From: Paraburkholderia antibiotica
GTDB taxonomy: Bacteria; Pseudomonadota; Gammaproteobacteria; Burkholderiales; Burkholderiaceae
Direction: 5' to 3'
Assembly (NCBI RefSeq): GCF_012927125.1
Contig: NZ_JABBFZ010000001.1
Location: 620,001 to 684,000 of the forward strand
DNA: 64,000 nt
Shown here: positions 17,971 through 26,600 of the stretch, one piece after another
How positions within the stretch are numbered: position 1 is the first letter of the stretch
How the letters are laid out: every line of letters begins with the position of its first letter
Program-made: the position numbers and the translations under genes
Notes under the pieces: generated by a model
The model's database searches: none
The model's input: only the letters and a program-made list of their open reading frames with translations
What the model was told of the DNA's origin: nothing

Positions 17971-18789
17971 GTGCTGCTTGCGCTGAAGCTCGTGCTGGTG
18001 CCGGCCTTTCTGGCCGCGCTGACGTTCGCCGCGCGCGCGTGGGGGCCGTCGGTGGCGGGCTGGCTCGCCGGGCTGCCGGTCGTCGCCGGACCGATCGTGC
18101 TGCTGCTCGCGCTCGAGCGCGGGCCGGCGTTCGCGGCACAGGCCTCGGTGGCGTCGATTGCGGCGATCGCCGCGTCCGAAGCGTTCAATCTCGCGTACGC
18201 GTGGACCTGTCGGCGAACGGACTGGCCGCTGGCGTTGCTGGCGGGCAGCGCCGGCTGGTTCGGCGCGGCGCTGCTGCTGGTGCGACTGCCGGGCGGGCCC
18301 GGCTGGGCGGCGGTGGCGGCTGTCGTGGTGGCGGGTGCGGCCGTCGCGGTCTCGCAGAACGGCTTGCCGCGCGTGACGGGGCCGGTGCCGGCGGTGCGCG
18401 TCGGCGGTATCGATCTGGCCGTGCGGATGCTTGCCGGCGCGCTGCTGACGCTTGCGGTGACGGCGGTCTCGGCATCGCTGGGCGCGGCGTGGAGCGGCGT
18501 GCTGTCGGTGTTTCCGTTGCTGGGCAGCGTGCTCGCGGTATCGGCGCAGCGCGCGCATGGGGCCGATTTCGTCGCGTTGCTGATGCGGGGGATGGTGGTC
18601 GGACGTGGCTCGTTCGCGGCGTTCTTCGCGGTGACGGCGGCGCTGCTGCCGCAACACGGCGTGGCGATGAGCTTTGGATGCGCGGCGGCGGTGTCGGTCG
18701 TCGTGCAGGGGCTGACGCGGCGGATGCTCGACGCGCAGCGACAGGCGCGGGTGGCCTCGCGCGAACTGGCCGGGTCGCGGGTGGAGTAA
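17971..18789 (+). CDS. Multi-helix inner-membrane protein
   Basis: 272 residues, nearly all hydrophobic, with eight or nine predicted membrane helices rich in Ala, Leu, Val and Gly. It begins with GTG two bases after the TMEM175-family stop, so the two are translationally close and probably cotranscribed. A GLPVVAGPIVLLLALE segment near 34-49 and a similar FPLLGSVLAVSAQRAHG segment near 180 suggest two related halves. I recall such proteins only as uncharacterised membrane proteins of Burkholderia; function unknown. Confidence 0.7.
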   Translation: MLLALKLVLVPAFLAALTFAARAWGPSVAGWLAGLPVVAGPIVLLLALERGPAFAAQASVASIAAIAASEAFNLAYAWTCRRTDWPLALLAGSAGWFGAALLLVRLPGGPGWAAVAAVVVAGAAVAVSQNGLPRVTGPVPAVRVGGIDLAVRMLAGALLTLAVTAVSASLGAAWSGVLSVFPLLGSVLAVSAQRAHGADFVALLMRGMVVGRGSFAAFFAVTAALLPQHGVAMSFGCAAAVSVVVQGLTRRMLDAQRQARVASRELAGSRVE

Positions 18790-18822
18790 GAGCGCGGCTG
18801 GCCGAATCCGATTTCTGATTAC

Positions 18823-19311
18823 ATGACTGTGCGCACTTCGTCTTCGTCCATCGCTCGGATCGGCTTGATCTCCGATACGCACAACCTCGTGCGTCCCGAG
18901 GCGCTGCGCTATCTCGACGGCTGCGACGCGATCATCCACGCCGGCGATATCTGCAAGCCCGACGTGCTCGACGCGCTCGCGCGGATCGCGCCGGTCACGG
19001 CCGTGCGCGGCAACAACGATACCGGCGACTGGGCCGCGTCGCTGCCGACGCATGCGCGGCTGACCGTGCAGCAGGTGACGATCCTCGTCGTGCACGACCT
19101 CGCCGAGCTCGGTTGCGTGCCGCGCGACGAAGGCATCCGCGTGGTGGTGAGCGGCCATTCGCACAAGCCGTCGATCGATGAGCGCGACGGCGTGCTGTTC
19201 GTCAATCCGGGCAGCGCGGGGCCGCGGCGTTTCAAGTTGCCGATATGCGCGGGCCGGCTGGTGATCGAAGGTGCGCAGGTCAGTGCGAGTTTCGACGCGT
19301 TGCTGGCGTGA
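18823..19311 (+). CDS. YfcE-like metallophosphoesterase
   Basis: 162 residues with the complete calcineurin-like metal motifs: LISDTH (Asp18, His20), HAGDIC, RGNNDTGDW, VVHD and GHSHKP. This is the YfcE/MJ0936 class of small phosphodiesterases, active on simple phosphodiesters in vitro; the natural substrate is uncertain. It is cytoplasmic. The gene is followed immediately by a strong hairpin terminator at 19321-19351. Confidence 0.9.
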   Translation: MTVRTSSSSIARIGLISDTHNLVRPEALRYLDGCDAIIHAGDICKPDVLDALARIAPVTAVRGNNDTGDWAASLPTHARLTVQQVTILVVHDLAELGCVPRDEGIRVVVSGHSHKPSIDERDGVLFVNPGSAGPRRFKLPICAGRLVIEGAQVSASFDALLA

Positions 19312-19320
19312 CAATAAAAA

Positions 19321-19351
19321 ACGGGCCGGCGAAATTTCGCCGGCCCGTTTT
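19321..19351. terminator. Bidirectional rho-independent terminator
   Basis: A perfect stem ACGGGCCGGCGAAA/TTTCGCCGGCCCGT is followed by TTT on the plus strand and, read on the minus strand, by a run of T from the AAAAA before it. It serves both the phosphoesterase (+) and the ProP-like gene (-), which converge here. Bases 19352-19554 hold no gene. Confidence 0.9.
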
Positions 19352-19554
19352 GCGTTGGAGCGTGTGAGTGGGGCGTGGTGCCTAGGGAGAGGCCAACGCG
19401 AGCCGCTGTGCGGCACAGTCGCGCGGCATTCGCGTGATGGCGTGCGATGTCGCCTGCACGAGCGCGTCGCGCGCCGACCTGCATCGCTTGCGCCGGGTTG
19501 CCGCCGGATGGCGAGCGCCAGCGCTTCGGCGCGGATCGGCTTGACGTTATCGCC

Positions 19555-21018
19555 TCAAGCGCGCGCCGTTGCCGCGTAGCGCTCGTCCATCTCTTCGGCT
19601 TCGCGCTCGCCGCGCAGCACAGCATGCGCCTCGGCGCGTGTCGCGACACACGGTGCCGAGCCGAGCAGCGGCTTGCGCGCGGTTTCGCGCAGCGCGAGCA
19701 CCGACACGATACCGATCAGCGATGCGCCCATCAGGTAGTACGCGGGCATCATCAGATTGCCGGTACGGTCGACCAGCCAGGCGGTCACGAGCGGCGTGGT
19801 CCCACCGAACAGCGACACCGAGATATTGAAGCCGATCGCGAGCGCGCCGTAGCGGATCCGGGTCGGGAACAGCGCCGGCAGCGCCGACGGCATCACGCCG
19901 GTAAAGCACGACAGCAGCACGCCGAGAATCATCAGACCGCCGAACACCGGCAGCATCGTGCCCATGCGGATCAGCAGCAGCGCCGGGATCGACAGCACAA
20001 AGAGGCCCACGCAGCCGAACAGCATCACCGGCTTGCGGCCGATGGTGTCGGACAGATGGCCGGCGGCGAGCGTCATCGGCATCATGAGGACCATCACGAT
20101 CAGCACGAGGAACAGGCCGTGCGTTTCGTTGAAGTGCAGCGTCGCCGACAGGTAGCTCGGCAGGTACGACAGCGCCATGTAGTCGGTCACGTTGAAGATC
20201 AGCACGAGGCCGACGCACAGCAGCAGCGGCTTCCATTGCTGCGCGAGCAACTGACTGAACGACTGCTTCGGCACCGCGCGATCTTCCGCTTCACGCTCCT
20301 CGGCCTGCTTCCTGAACGCGGGCGTTTCCTCGAGCTTCATGCGGATGTAGAGACCGATCAGCCCCAGCGGACCGGCGATCAGGAACGGCACGCGCCAGCC
20401 CCATGACAGCAGCGCGTCGGTCGAGAGCAGCGCGGTCAGCAGTGCGACCGTGCCCGCGCCGAGCACGTAGCCGATCAGTGTGCCGAACTCGAGGAAGCTG
20501 CCCATGAAGCCACGGCGCTTGTCGGTCGAGAATTCCGCGATGAAGGTCGCCGCGCCGCCGTATTCGCCGCCAGTCGAGAAACCTTGCACCAGACGCGCGA
20601 CCAGCAACAGGACCGGCGCGAGAATGCCGATCGTCGCGTAGTCGGGGATCAGGCCGATCGCGAAGGTGCCGAGCGCCATCATGATCATCGTCATCGCCAG
20701 CACGCGCTGACGGCCGATGCGGTCGCCGAGCGGGCCGAACACCATGCCGCCGATCGGCCGCACCAGGAACGCCGCGGCGAACGTGCCGAAGGTCGCGATC
20801 AGCTGCGCCGACGGGCTCGACGACGGGAAGAACACCTTGCCGAGCGTGACCGCGATATAGCTGTACACGCCGAAATCGAACCACTCCATTGCGTTGCCGA
20901 GCGCCATCGCGCCGACGGCCCGTTTCAGGAGGGATTGGTCGACGACGGTGATGTCGTCGAGGGAAAGGCGTTGTTCTTGTTGGTTGTGTCGCCAGAAGCC
21001 GTTGCTGGAAGCGGTCAA
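19555..21018 (-). CDS. proP: MHS-family MFS transporter, ProP-like
   Basis: 487 residues, 12 membrane helices, of the metabolite:H+ symporter family. Family signatures: NAMEWFDFGVYSYIA in helix 1, GDRIGRQRVL between helices 2 and 3, RLVQGFSTGGEYGG in helix 4-5, and LSDTIGRKPVM. The N terminus DDITVVDQSLLKRAVGAMAL is like E. coli ProP, an osmolyte (proline, betaine) symporter. The long C-terminal coiled coil of osmosensing ProP is absent, so osmotic gating is uncertain. I prefer the TTG start at 21018, which has GGAG eight bases upstream; an earlier ATG at 21147 adds 43 residues without family character. Substrate could be another organic acid. Confidence 0.85.
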   Translation of the reverse strand: MTASSNGFWRHNQQEQRLSLDDITVVDQSLLKRAVGAMALGNAMEWFDFGVYSYIAVTLGKVFFPSSSPSAQLIATFGTFAAAFLVRPIGGMVFGPLGDRIGRQRVLAMTMIMMALGTFAIGLIPDYATIGILAPVLLLVARLVQGFSTGGEYGGAATFIAEFSTDKRRGFMGSFLEFGTLIGYVLGAGTVALLTALLSTDALLSWGWRVPFLIAGPLGLIGLYIRMKLEETPAFRKQAEEREAEDRAVPKQSFSQLLAQQWKPLLLCVGLVLIFNVTDYMALSYLPSYLSATLHFNETHGLFLVLIVMVLMMPMTLAAGHLSDTIGRKPVMLFGCVGLFVLSIPALLLIRMGTMLPVFGGLMILGVLLSCFTGVMPSALPALFPTRIRYGALAIGFNISVSLFGGTTPLVTAWLVDRTGNLMMPAYYLMGASLIGIVSVLALRETARKPLLGSAPCVATRAEAHAVLRGEREAEEMDERYAATARA

Positions 21019-21845
21019 GGTTAAAGCTCCAATGACTGCGACGAAACTCGTGATGCGTTCCGCCACGGTTGCTGGGAAGTGCAATTTCGTGAGCAAGGCG
21101 AGGGCGTCCACGGCACCGGTGACCTGGTGGCGGAACGGAGGGCGCAAGGAAAAAACAACGCCCGTGCCTCGCGACCTTGTCGCGAAAGAACACTCGTCTA
21201 GGTTGTGCTGACTGTTGCATCTGCGTGGCCGTGGAAGGGGGGCAGATGCATGAAGGACGCGAGGTGGCCGGAGGCTCGACCCAGCGCCGCTGGAAGGCTT
21301 GAAACGAAAAAGGCCGGTCTTGAATTTGCCGCTAACGCGGGGAAACGACCGACGAGCCTTCTTGTTTAAAAACAGCTCGATTCAGGTTGGCTTACGGGGC
21401 GCATTAGGCCTGCGCATTGGGCCCGGTTAGTCAGCTTGAAGCGAACGCGAATGAAGGTGAATTGCTGTTGAAACGACGCACATGTTAGCACGATGACCGA
21501 GGATCGCGCAAACCCGACTTTAGAGATGTCCCCGCCGATACCGCTCAATCCACTGCGGGGCGGGGGATTCGGCGGGGTCGGAACATGTTTGAGAAAGGAC
21601 CATTTAGAACATTTCCGAAGCGGTTTTCGGGCCTGGATAAGTGGGTTTTCAGCGCGAATGACGGGGGTGATCGAGGCGGGGATGGGAGGGTGGTCGAACG
21701 ACTGTCCGGACGAAAAAAATCCGCGCTCGCGGCGCGGATTTTGGGGCGTTCGGGCAGGACGACGCTTCATGTTGCGGCGCGCCCCTGCCTTCGCCTTCAC
21801 TCACGAAGACAGTCTGGCGACTGTCTCCTATAGCGGTCAGGCAGC
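21019..21845. other. Intergenic region between ProP-like gene and yggX
   Basis: About 830 bases with no supported gene. A partial inverted repeat at 21309-21360 (AAAGGCCGGTC ... GACCGACGAGCCTT) could be a leader structure for the transporter transcript. The yggX terminator lies at 21713-21742. Open frames here on the plus strand lack ribosome sites and family character. Confidence 0.5.
21713..21742 (-). terminator. Rho-independent terminator of argA-yggX
   Basis: The ten-base stem AAATCCGCGC/GCGCGGATTT (21717-21726 and 21732-21741) is flanked by seven A residues (21713-21719), which read as a T run on the minus strand. It lies about 105 bases after the yggX stop. Confidence 0.8.
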
Positions 21846-22118
21846 TCAGGCCGACGGCGGCACGTAGCCCGATGCGGTATCCGCGCCTTCGCCGAAGAAG
21901 AACTTTTCGGTCTGCTTCATCAGGTACTGGCGCGCGCGCGGATCGGCCATGTTCAGGCGGTTTTCGTTGATCAGCATGGTCTGCTGCTTCAACCAGTCTT
22001 GCCAGGCTTCCTTCGAAATGCTTTCGTATATCCGCTTGCCGAGTTCGCCCGGCAGCGGCGGGAAATCGAGGCCTTCGGCTTCCTTGCCGAGCTTTGCGCA
22101 TTGAACCATACGAGTCAT
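21846..22118 (-). CDS. yggX: Fe(II)-trafficking/oxidative damage protection protein YggX
   Basis: 90 residues, the normal family length. The sequence begins [17 protein letters not shown], with the conserved Cys7, and contains [17 protein letters not shown] and [20 protein letters not shown], all hallmarks of YggX, which protects iron-sulfur clusters and limits superoxide damage. The ATG at 22118 has AAGGAG eight bases upstream. It follows argA on the same strand after 77 bases and probably shares its transcript. Confidence 0.95.
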   Translation of the reverse strand: MTRMVQCAKLGKEAEGLDFPPLPGELGKRIYESISKEAWQDWLKQQTMLINENRLNMADPRARQYLMKQTEKFFFGEGADTASGYVPPSA

Positions 22119-22195
22119 GCTGTGCTTCTCCTTTAATCGATGTGGGGCGGACAGTCGCCTGATCAGACCGGAGGTGCGGCCGATCAGTGGCGCGC

Positions 22196-23584
22196 TCAAA
22201 GCTGTTTCATCAGCACGAGCGACTTGCGCTGCCAGTTATAGAGTCGGCGGCGGTCTTCGGGCAGGTCGTCGACCGTGACCTTGACGAAGCCGCGCTTGAG
22301 GAACCAGTGTTCGGTGCGCGTGGTGAGCACGAAAATGCGCGTGAGGCCGCGTGCGCGGGCGCGCTGCTCGATGCGCTTGAGCAGGCGCTCGCCGTCGCCG
22401 GTGCCTTGCGCTTCGGGCGCGACCGTCAGGCATGCCATCTCGCCGATGCGCTCCTGCGGATACGGATACAGCGCCGCGCAGCCGAACAGCACGCCGTCGT
22501 GCTCGATCACCGAGAAATGGTCGATGTCGCGCTCGATCTGGTGCCGGTCGCGCCGCACCAGCGTACCGTCCGCCTCGAGCGGCTCGATCAGCGAGAGGAT
22601 GCCGCCGACGTCGTCCGGCGTCGCTTCGCGCAGGCTTTCCAGATTCTCGTACGAGATCATCGTGCCGACGCCGTCGTGCAGGAACAGCTCCAGCAGCAGG
22701 CTGCCGTCGAGCGCATACGGGATGATGTGCGCGCGCGGCACGCCGCCGCGGCAGGCGCGGATCGAATGCTTGAGATAGAACGCGGCGTCGCCGGTGACTT
22801 CGCCACTTTCGTGCAGCTTGTAGGCGTCGTCGAGCGACAGTTCGCGGATCAGATCGACGCCTTCGTCGCCGGTGTCCATCAGGCCCGGCGTTTCGGTCAG
22901 GAACACGATCTTGTCCGCGCGCAGCGCAATGGCGGCGGCCGACGCCACGTCTTCCATCGACAGATTGAACGCTTCGCCGGTCGGCGAGAAGCCCAGCGGC
23001 GACAGCAGCACCAGCTTGCGGCTCGCGAGCGAATGGCGAATCGAATCCGCGTCGATCTTGCGCACGAGGCCCGTGTGCTGGAAGTCGACGCCGTCCAGAA
23101 TGCCGACCGGGCGCGCGGTCACGAAGTTACCGGACACGACGCTGATGTGCGCGTGCGCCATCGGCGTGTTCGGCAGACCCTGGCTGATCGCGGCCTCGAT
23201 GTCCAGACGCACTTCGCCGGCGGCTTCCTTCGCGGATTCGAGCGCGCGGGCGTCGGTAATGCGCATGCCGTGCGAAAACTCCGACTCGACGCCGTGCAGG
23301 CTCATCTGCTCCTCGACCTGCGGGCGCGAACCATGCACCAGCACGATCTGGATACCCATGGCCTGCAGCAGCGCGATGTCCGACACGAGCGCATTCAGTA
23401 GCCCCTGGTGCACCACTTCGCCGCCGAAACCGACGACGAACGTCTTGTTGCGGAACGCGTGGATATACGGTGCGACGGAACGCATCCAGTCGACGAATTG
23501 CGCGTGCTGGGCGAGGGTTTCCGGCGAGTCGGCGGGGGCCGGAACGCTCGCGGGCGCGGGGACGAGGTCGGTTTGGGAATTCAT
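22196..23584 (-). CDS. argA: N-acetylglutamate synthase
   Basis: 462 residues: amino-acid-kinase-like domain (about 35-300, with [18 protein letters not shown] and [17 protein letters not shown]) and a C-terminal GNAT acetyltransferase domain (about 315-462, with [19 protein letters not shown] for acetyl-CoA). This is the bacterial ArgA architecture; it catalyses the first step of arginine synthesis and is normally inhibited by arginine through the kinase-like domain. ATG 23584 has no ribosome site and lies about 8 bases after a TATAAT element, so the mRNA is probably leaderless. It diverges from hrpA with only 23 bases between start codons. Confidence 0.95.
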   Translation of the reverse strand: MNSQTDLVPAPASVPAPADSPETLAQHAQFVDWMRSVAPYIHAFRNKTFVVGFGGEVVHQGLLNALVSDIALLQAMGIQIVLVHGSRPQVEEQMSLHGVESEFSHGMRITDARALESAKEAAGEVRLDIEAAISQGLPNTPMAHAHISVVSGNFVTARPVGILDGVDFQHTGLVRKIDADSIRHSLASRKLVLLSPLGFSPTGEAFNLSMEDVASAAAIALRADKIVFLTETPGLMDTGDEGVDLIRELSLDDAYKLHESGEVTGDAAFYLKHSIRACRGGVPRAHIIPYALDGSLLLELFLHDGVGTMISYENLESLREATPDDVGGILSLIEPLEADGTLVRRDRHQIERDIDHFSVIEHDGVLFGCAALYPYPQERIGEMACLTVAPEAQGTGDGERLLKRIEQRARARGLTRIFVLTTRTEHWFLKRGFVKVTVDDLPEDRRRLYNWQRKSLVLMKQL

Positions 23585-23591
23585 GCCGGGG

Positions 23592-23599
23592 ATTATAAT
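23592..23599. promoter_or_regulatory. Palindromic bidirectional -10 element for argA and hrpA
   Basis: ATTATAAT at 23592-23599 is its own reverse complement and reads as TATAAT on both strands: 23594-23599 for hrpA (ATG 23608) and 23597-23592 for argA (ATG 23584). Each -10 ends 7-8 bases before its start codon, where transcription would begin. The -35 regions are weak (TTTGGG near 23572 for hrpA, GTACAT near 23620 for argA). Start sites are inferred, not mapped. Confidence 0.6.
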
Positions 23600-23607
23600 G
23601 CGCCCCC

Positions 23608-26600
23608 ATGTCGAATGTACCCAAAAGTCCCGCTGGGGCGAACGAGAAACCGGCGCCGGCCGCCGATCAGACGAACCCCGGCACCGCGCCCCGCAACCCG
23701 GCGCAGGGCACCGAGTCCAACCCGCCGCGCGCAGCGCGCGAGCGGTCTGCCGCGTCGCTGTCCTCGCAGTTGTCCGACCTGAAAAACAACCTCGTGCTTG
23801 CGCGCGGCGCCGATCGACCGCTGACGGGCGGCGCGGCGAAGTACGCCGATGTCGGCGGGCAGGCTGGGAAGGCGGCGGATGTTGCGAAGGTTGTGCCGGC
23901 TGCGGTTGCGGCTGATGCTGTTGCTGCTGCGGCGGCGGCCCAGGCTCAAGCCCCGGCGGAGAAGACGCGGCGCGATGGCGGCCGTGGAGTTGAGCACAAC
24001 GGCGGGCGAGCGCAAGGTGGGCAGGCGCGGCATGCGTCGGAAGTGCCTGCGCAAAAGTCTCCCGCTGCGGCTGTGAATGAGCGCGGCGGGCAGCGTCACG
24101 AGCGCCGGGATGAGGGCGATCAGCGGCGGCGTGAGATGCGTGAACCGATGCGTGAACCGATACATGAGCCACGCAAAACGCACGAAGTGCGGGAGCCGCG
24201 CGGAGCCACCGAGTCCCGCAAACCGGATGCGCCGCGCGCAGTTGCTGAAGCTCGCAAGCCGAACTTGCCACGCGAGGAGCGGGAGCCACGCGCTCAACAC
24301 GAACCACGTGTAACCGCTGAATCTCGCAAACCGAACGCCCCGCGTGAGGCGGGGGACGCACGCGAGCCACGCGCTCAACACGGACCGCGTGCAGCCGCTG
24401 AAACGCGCAAGCCGAACGTGCCGCGCGAGGAGCGGGAGCCACGCGCTCCACACCAACCACGCGCAACCGCTGAATCCCGCAAGCCGACCGCCCCGCGCGA
24501 GGCGGGTGACACGCGCGAGCCACGTGCGCAACACGAACCGCGCGCAGCCGCTGACTCTCGCAAGCCGAACGAGCCGCGGGAAGCGCGTGAACCACGTGCT
24601 CAATACGAACCGCGCTCGGCCACTGAATCTCGCAAACCGAACGCCCAGCGCGAGCCGCGTGTCCCACGCGTGATCACCCCCAATCCGATTCCGCCGATTA
24701 CGTTCCCCGAAGCGCTGCCAGTTTCCGGCCGCCGCGAGGAGATCGCGCGGGCGATCGCGGCGAATCAGGTCGTGATCGTGTGTGGCGAAACCGGCTCGGG
24801 CAAGACCACCCAGTTGCCGAAGATCTGTCTTTCGCTCGGCCGCGGCCTTGGCGCTGGCGGTACGGGCCTGATCGGCCACACGCAGCCGCGCCGGATCGCC
24901 GCGTCGGCGACCGGGCGCCGCATCGCCGAAGAACTCGGCACACCGTTCGGCGAAGTGGTCGGCTACAAGGTGCGCTTCAACGACAACCTCGCGCCAGGCG
25001 CCTCGGTCAAGCTGATGACCGACGGTATCCTGCTGGCCGAAACGCAGACCGATCCGCTGCTGAAGGCGTACGACACGCTGATCATCGATGAGGCGCACGA
25101 GCGCAGTCTGAACATCGACTTCCTGCTTGGCTACCTGAAGGAAATCCTCGCGAAGCGCCCCGATCTGAAACTGATCGTGACGTCGGCGACGATCGACGCC
25201 GACCGATTCGCGCGCCACTTCGGCAGCGACGACAAACCCGCCCCGGTGATCGAAGTGAGCGGGCGGTTGTATCCGGTGGAGGTGCGTTATCGGCCGGTCG
25301 TTGAAGACAGTCCGGCGGTGAAGGCCGCGCAGGGTACGTCGGGCAGCGCTTCGGCTGCCGGGCGCGAGCGGCCGAAGACCCAGCGCGAGACCGATCGCGA
25401 TCTGATGGAAGCGATCGTCGACGCGGTCGACGAGTTGTGTCGCGAAGGCCCCGGCGACGTGCTGGTGTTTCTGCCCGGCGAGCGCGAGATTCGTGACGCC
25501 GCCGAGGCGCTGCGCAAGCATCATCCGCCGCACACGGAAATTCTGCCGCTGTTCGCGCGTCTTTCGGCCGCCGAGCAGGAGCGCGTGTTCCGCACGTCGA
25601 ACGCGCGCCGCATCGTGCTCGCGACCAACGTTGCCGAAACCTCGCTGACGGTGCCGGGCATTCGTTATGTCGTCGACACCGGGCTCGCGCGTGTGAAGCG
25701 CTACTCGTACCGCAACAAGGTCGAGCAGTTGCAGGTCGAGTCGATTTCGCAGGCCGCCGCGAACCAGCGCGCGGGACGTTGCGGCCGTGTCGCCGATGGC
25801 GTCTGTATTCGTCTGTATGAAGAGAGCGACTTCCAGGGCCGCACGCGCTTCACCGATCCGGAAATCCTGCGGTCGTCGCTCGCGTCGGTCATTCTGCGGA
25901 TGAAGTCGCTGCACCTGACGGCGATCGAAACGTTCCCGTTCATCGAGCCGCCGCCGGGGCGCGCGATTTCCGACGGCTACCAGTTGCTCAACGAACTCGG
26001 CGCCGTCGACGACGACAACCACCTCACGCCGCTCGGCCGCGAACTGGCGCGTCTGCCGCTCGATCCGCGCGTCGGCCGCATGATTCTGGCCGCGCGCGAT
26101 CAGCAGGCGCTCAAGGAGGTGTTGATCATTGCGAGCGCGCTGTCGGTGCAGGACCCGCGCGACCGCCCGATCGAAGCACAGGAGCAGGCCGATCAGGCGC
26201 ATCGCCGCTTTGCCGACGAACGTTCCGAATTCCTGCAATGGCTGAAAATCTGGAACTGGTTCGAGGAGGCGATCGCGCACAAGAAATCGAACCGCCAGCT
26301 GCAGGACGAATGTCGCAAAAATTTCCTGTCGCAACTGCGGCTGCGCGAGTGGCGCGACGTTCATTCGCAACTGCTGACGGTGGTGCGCGAGCACGGCTGG
26401 CGTCTGAACGAGGCGGAAGCGACGTTCGAGCAGATCCATCTCGCGCTGCTGACCGGCTTGCTCGGCAACATCGGCCTGAAGGCCGACGACGAGCCGTACT
26501 ACCTGGGCGCGCGCAGTATCAAGTTCTATCTGTGGCCGGGCTCCGCGCTCGTGAAAAAAGCGGGCAAGTGGGTGATGGCCGCCGAACTCGTGGAGACGAG

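Noticed and set aside
24180..24670. CRISPR-like array or pseudogene insertion in hrpA
   Set aside because: The units keep the helicase reading frame and encode a consistent basic, disordered peptide.
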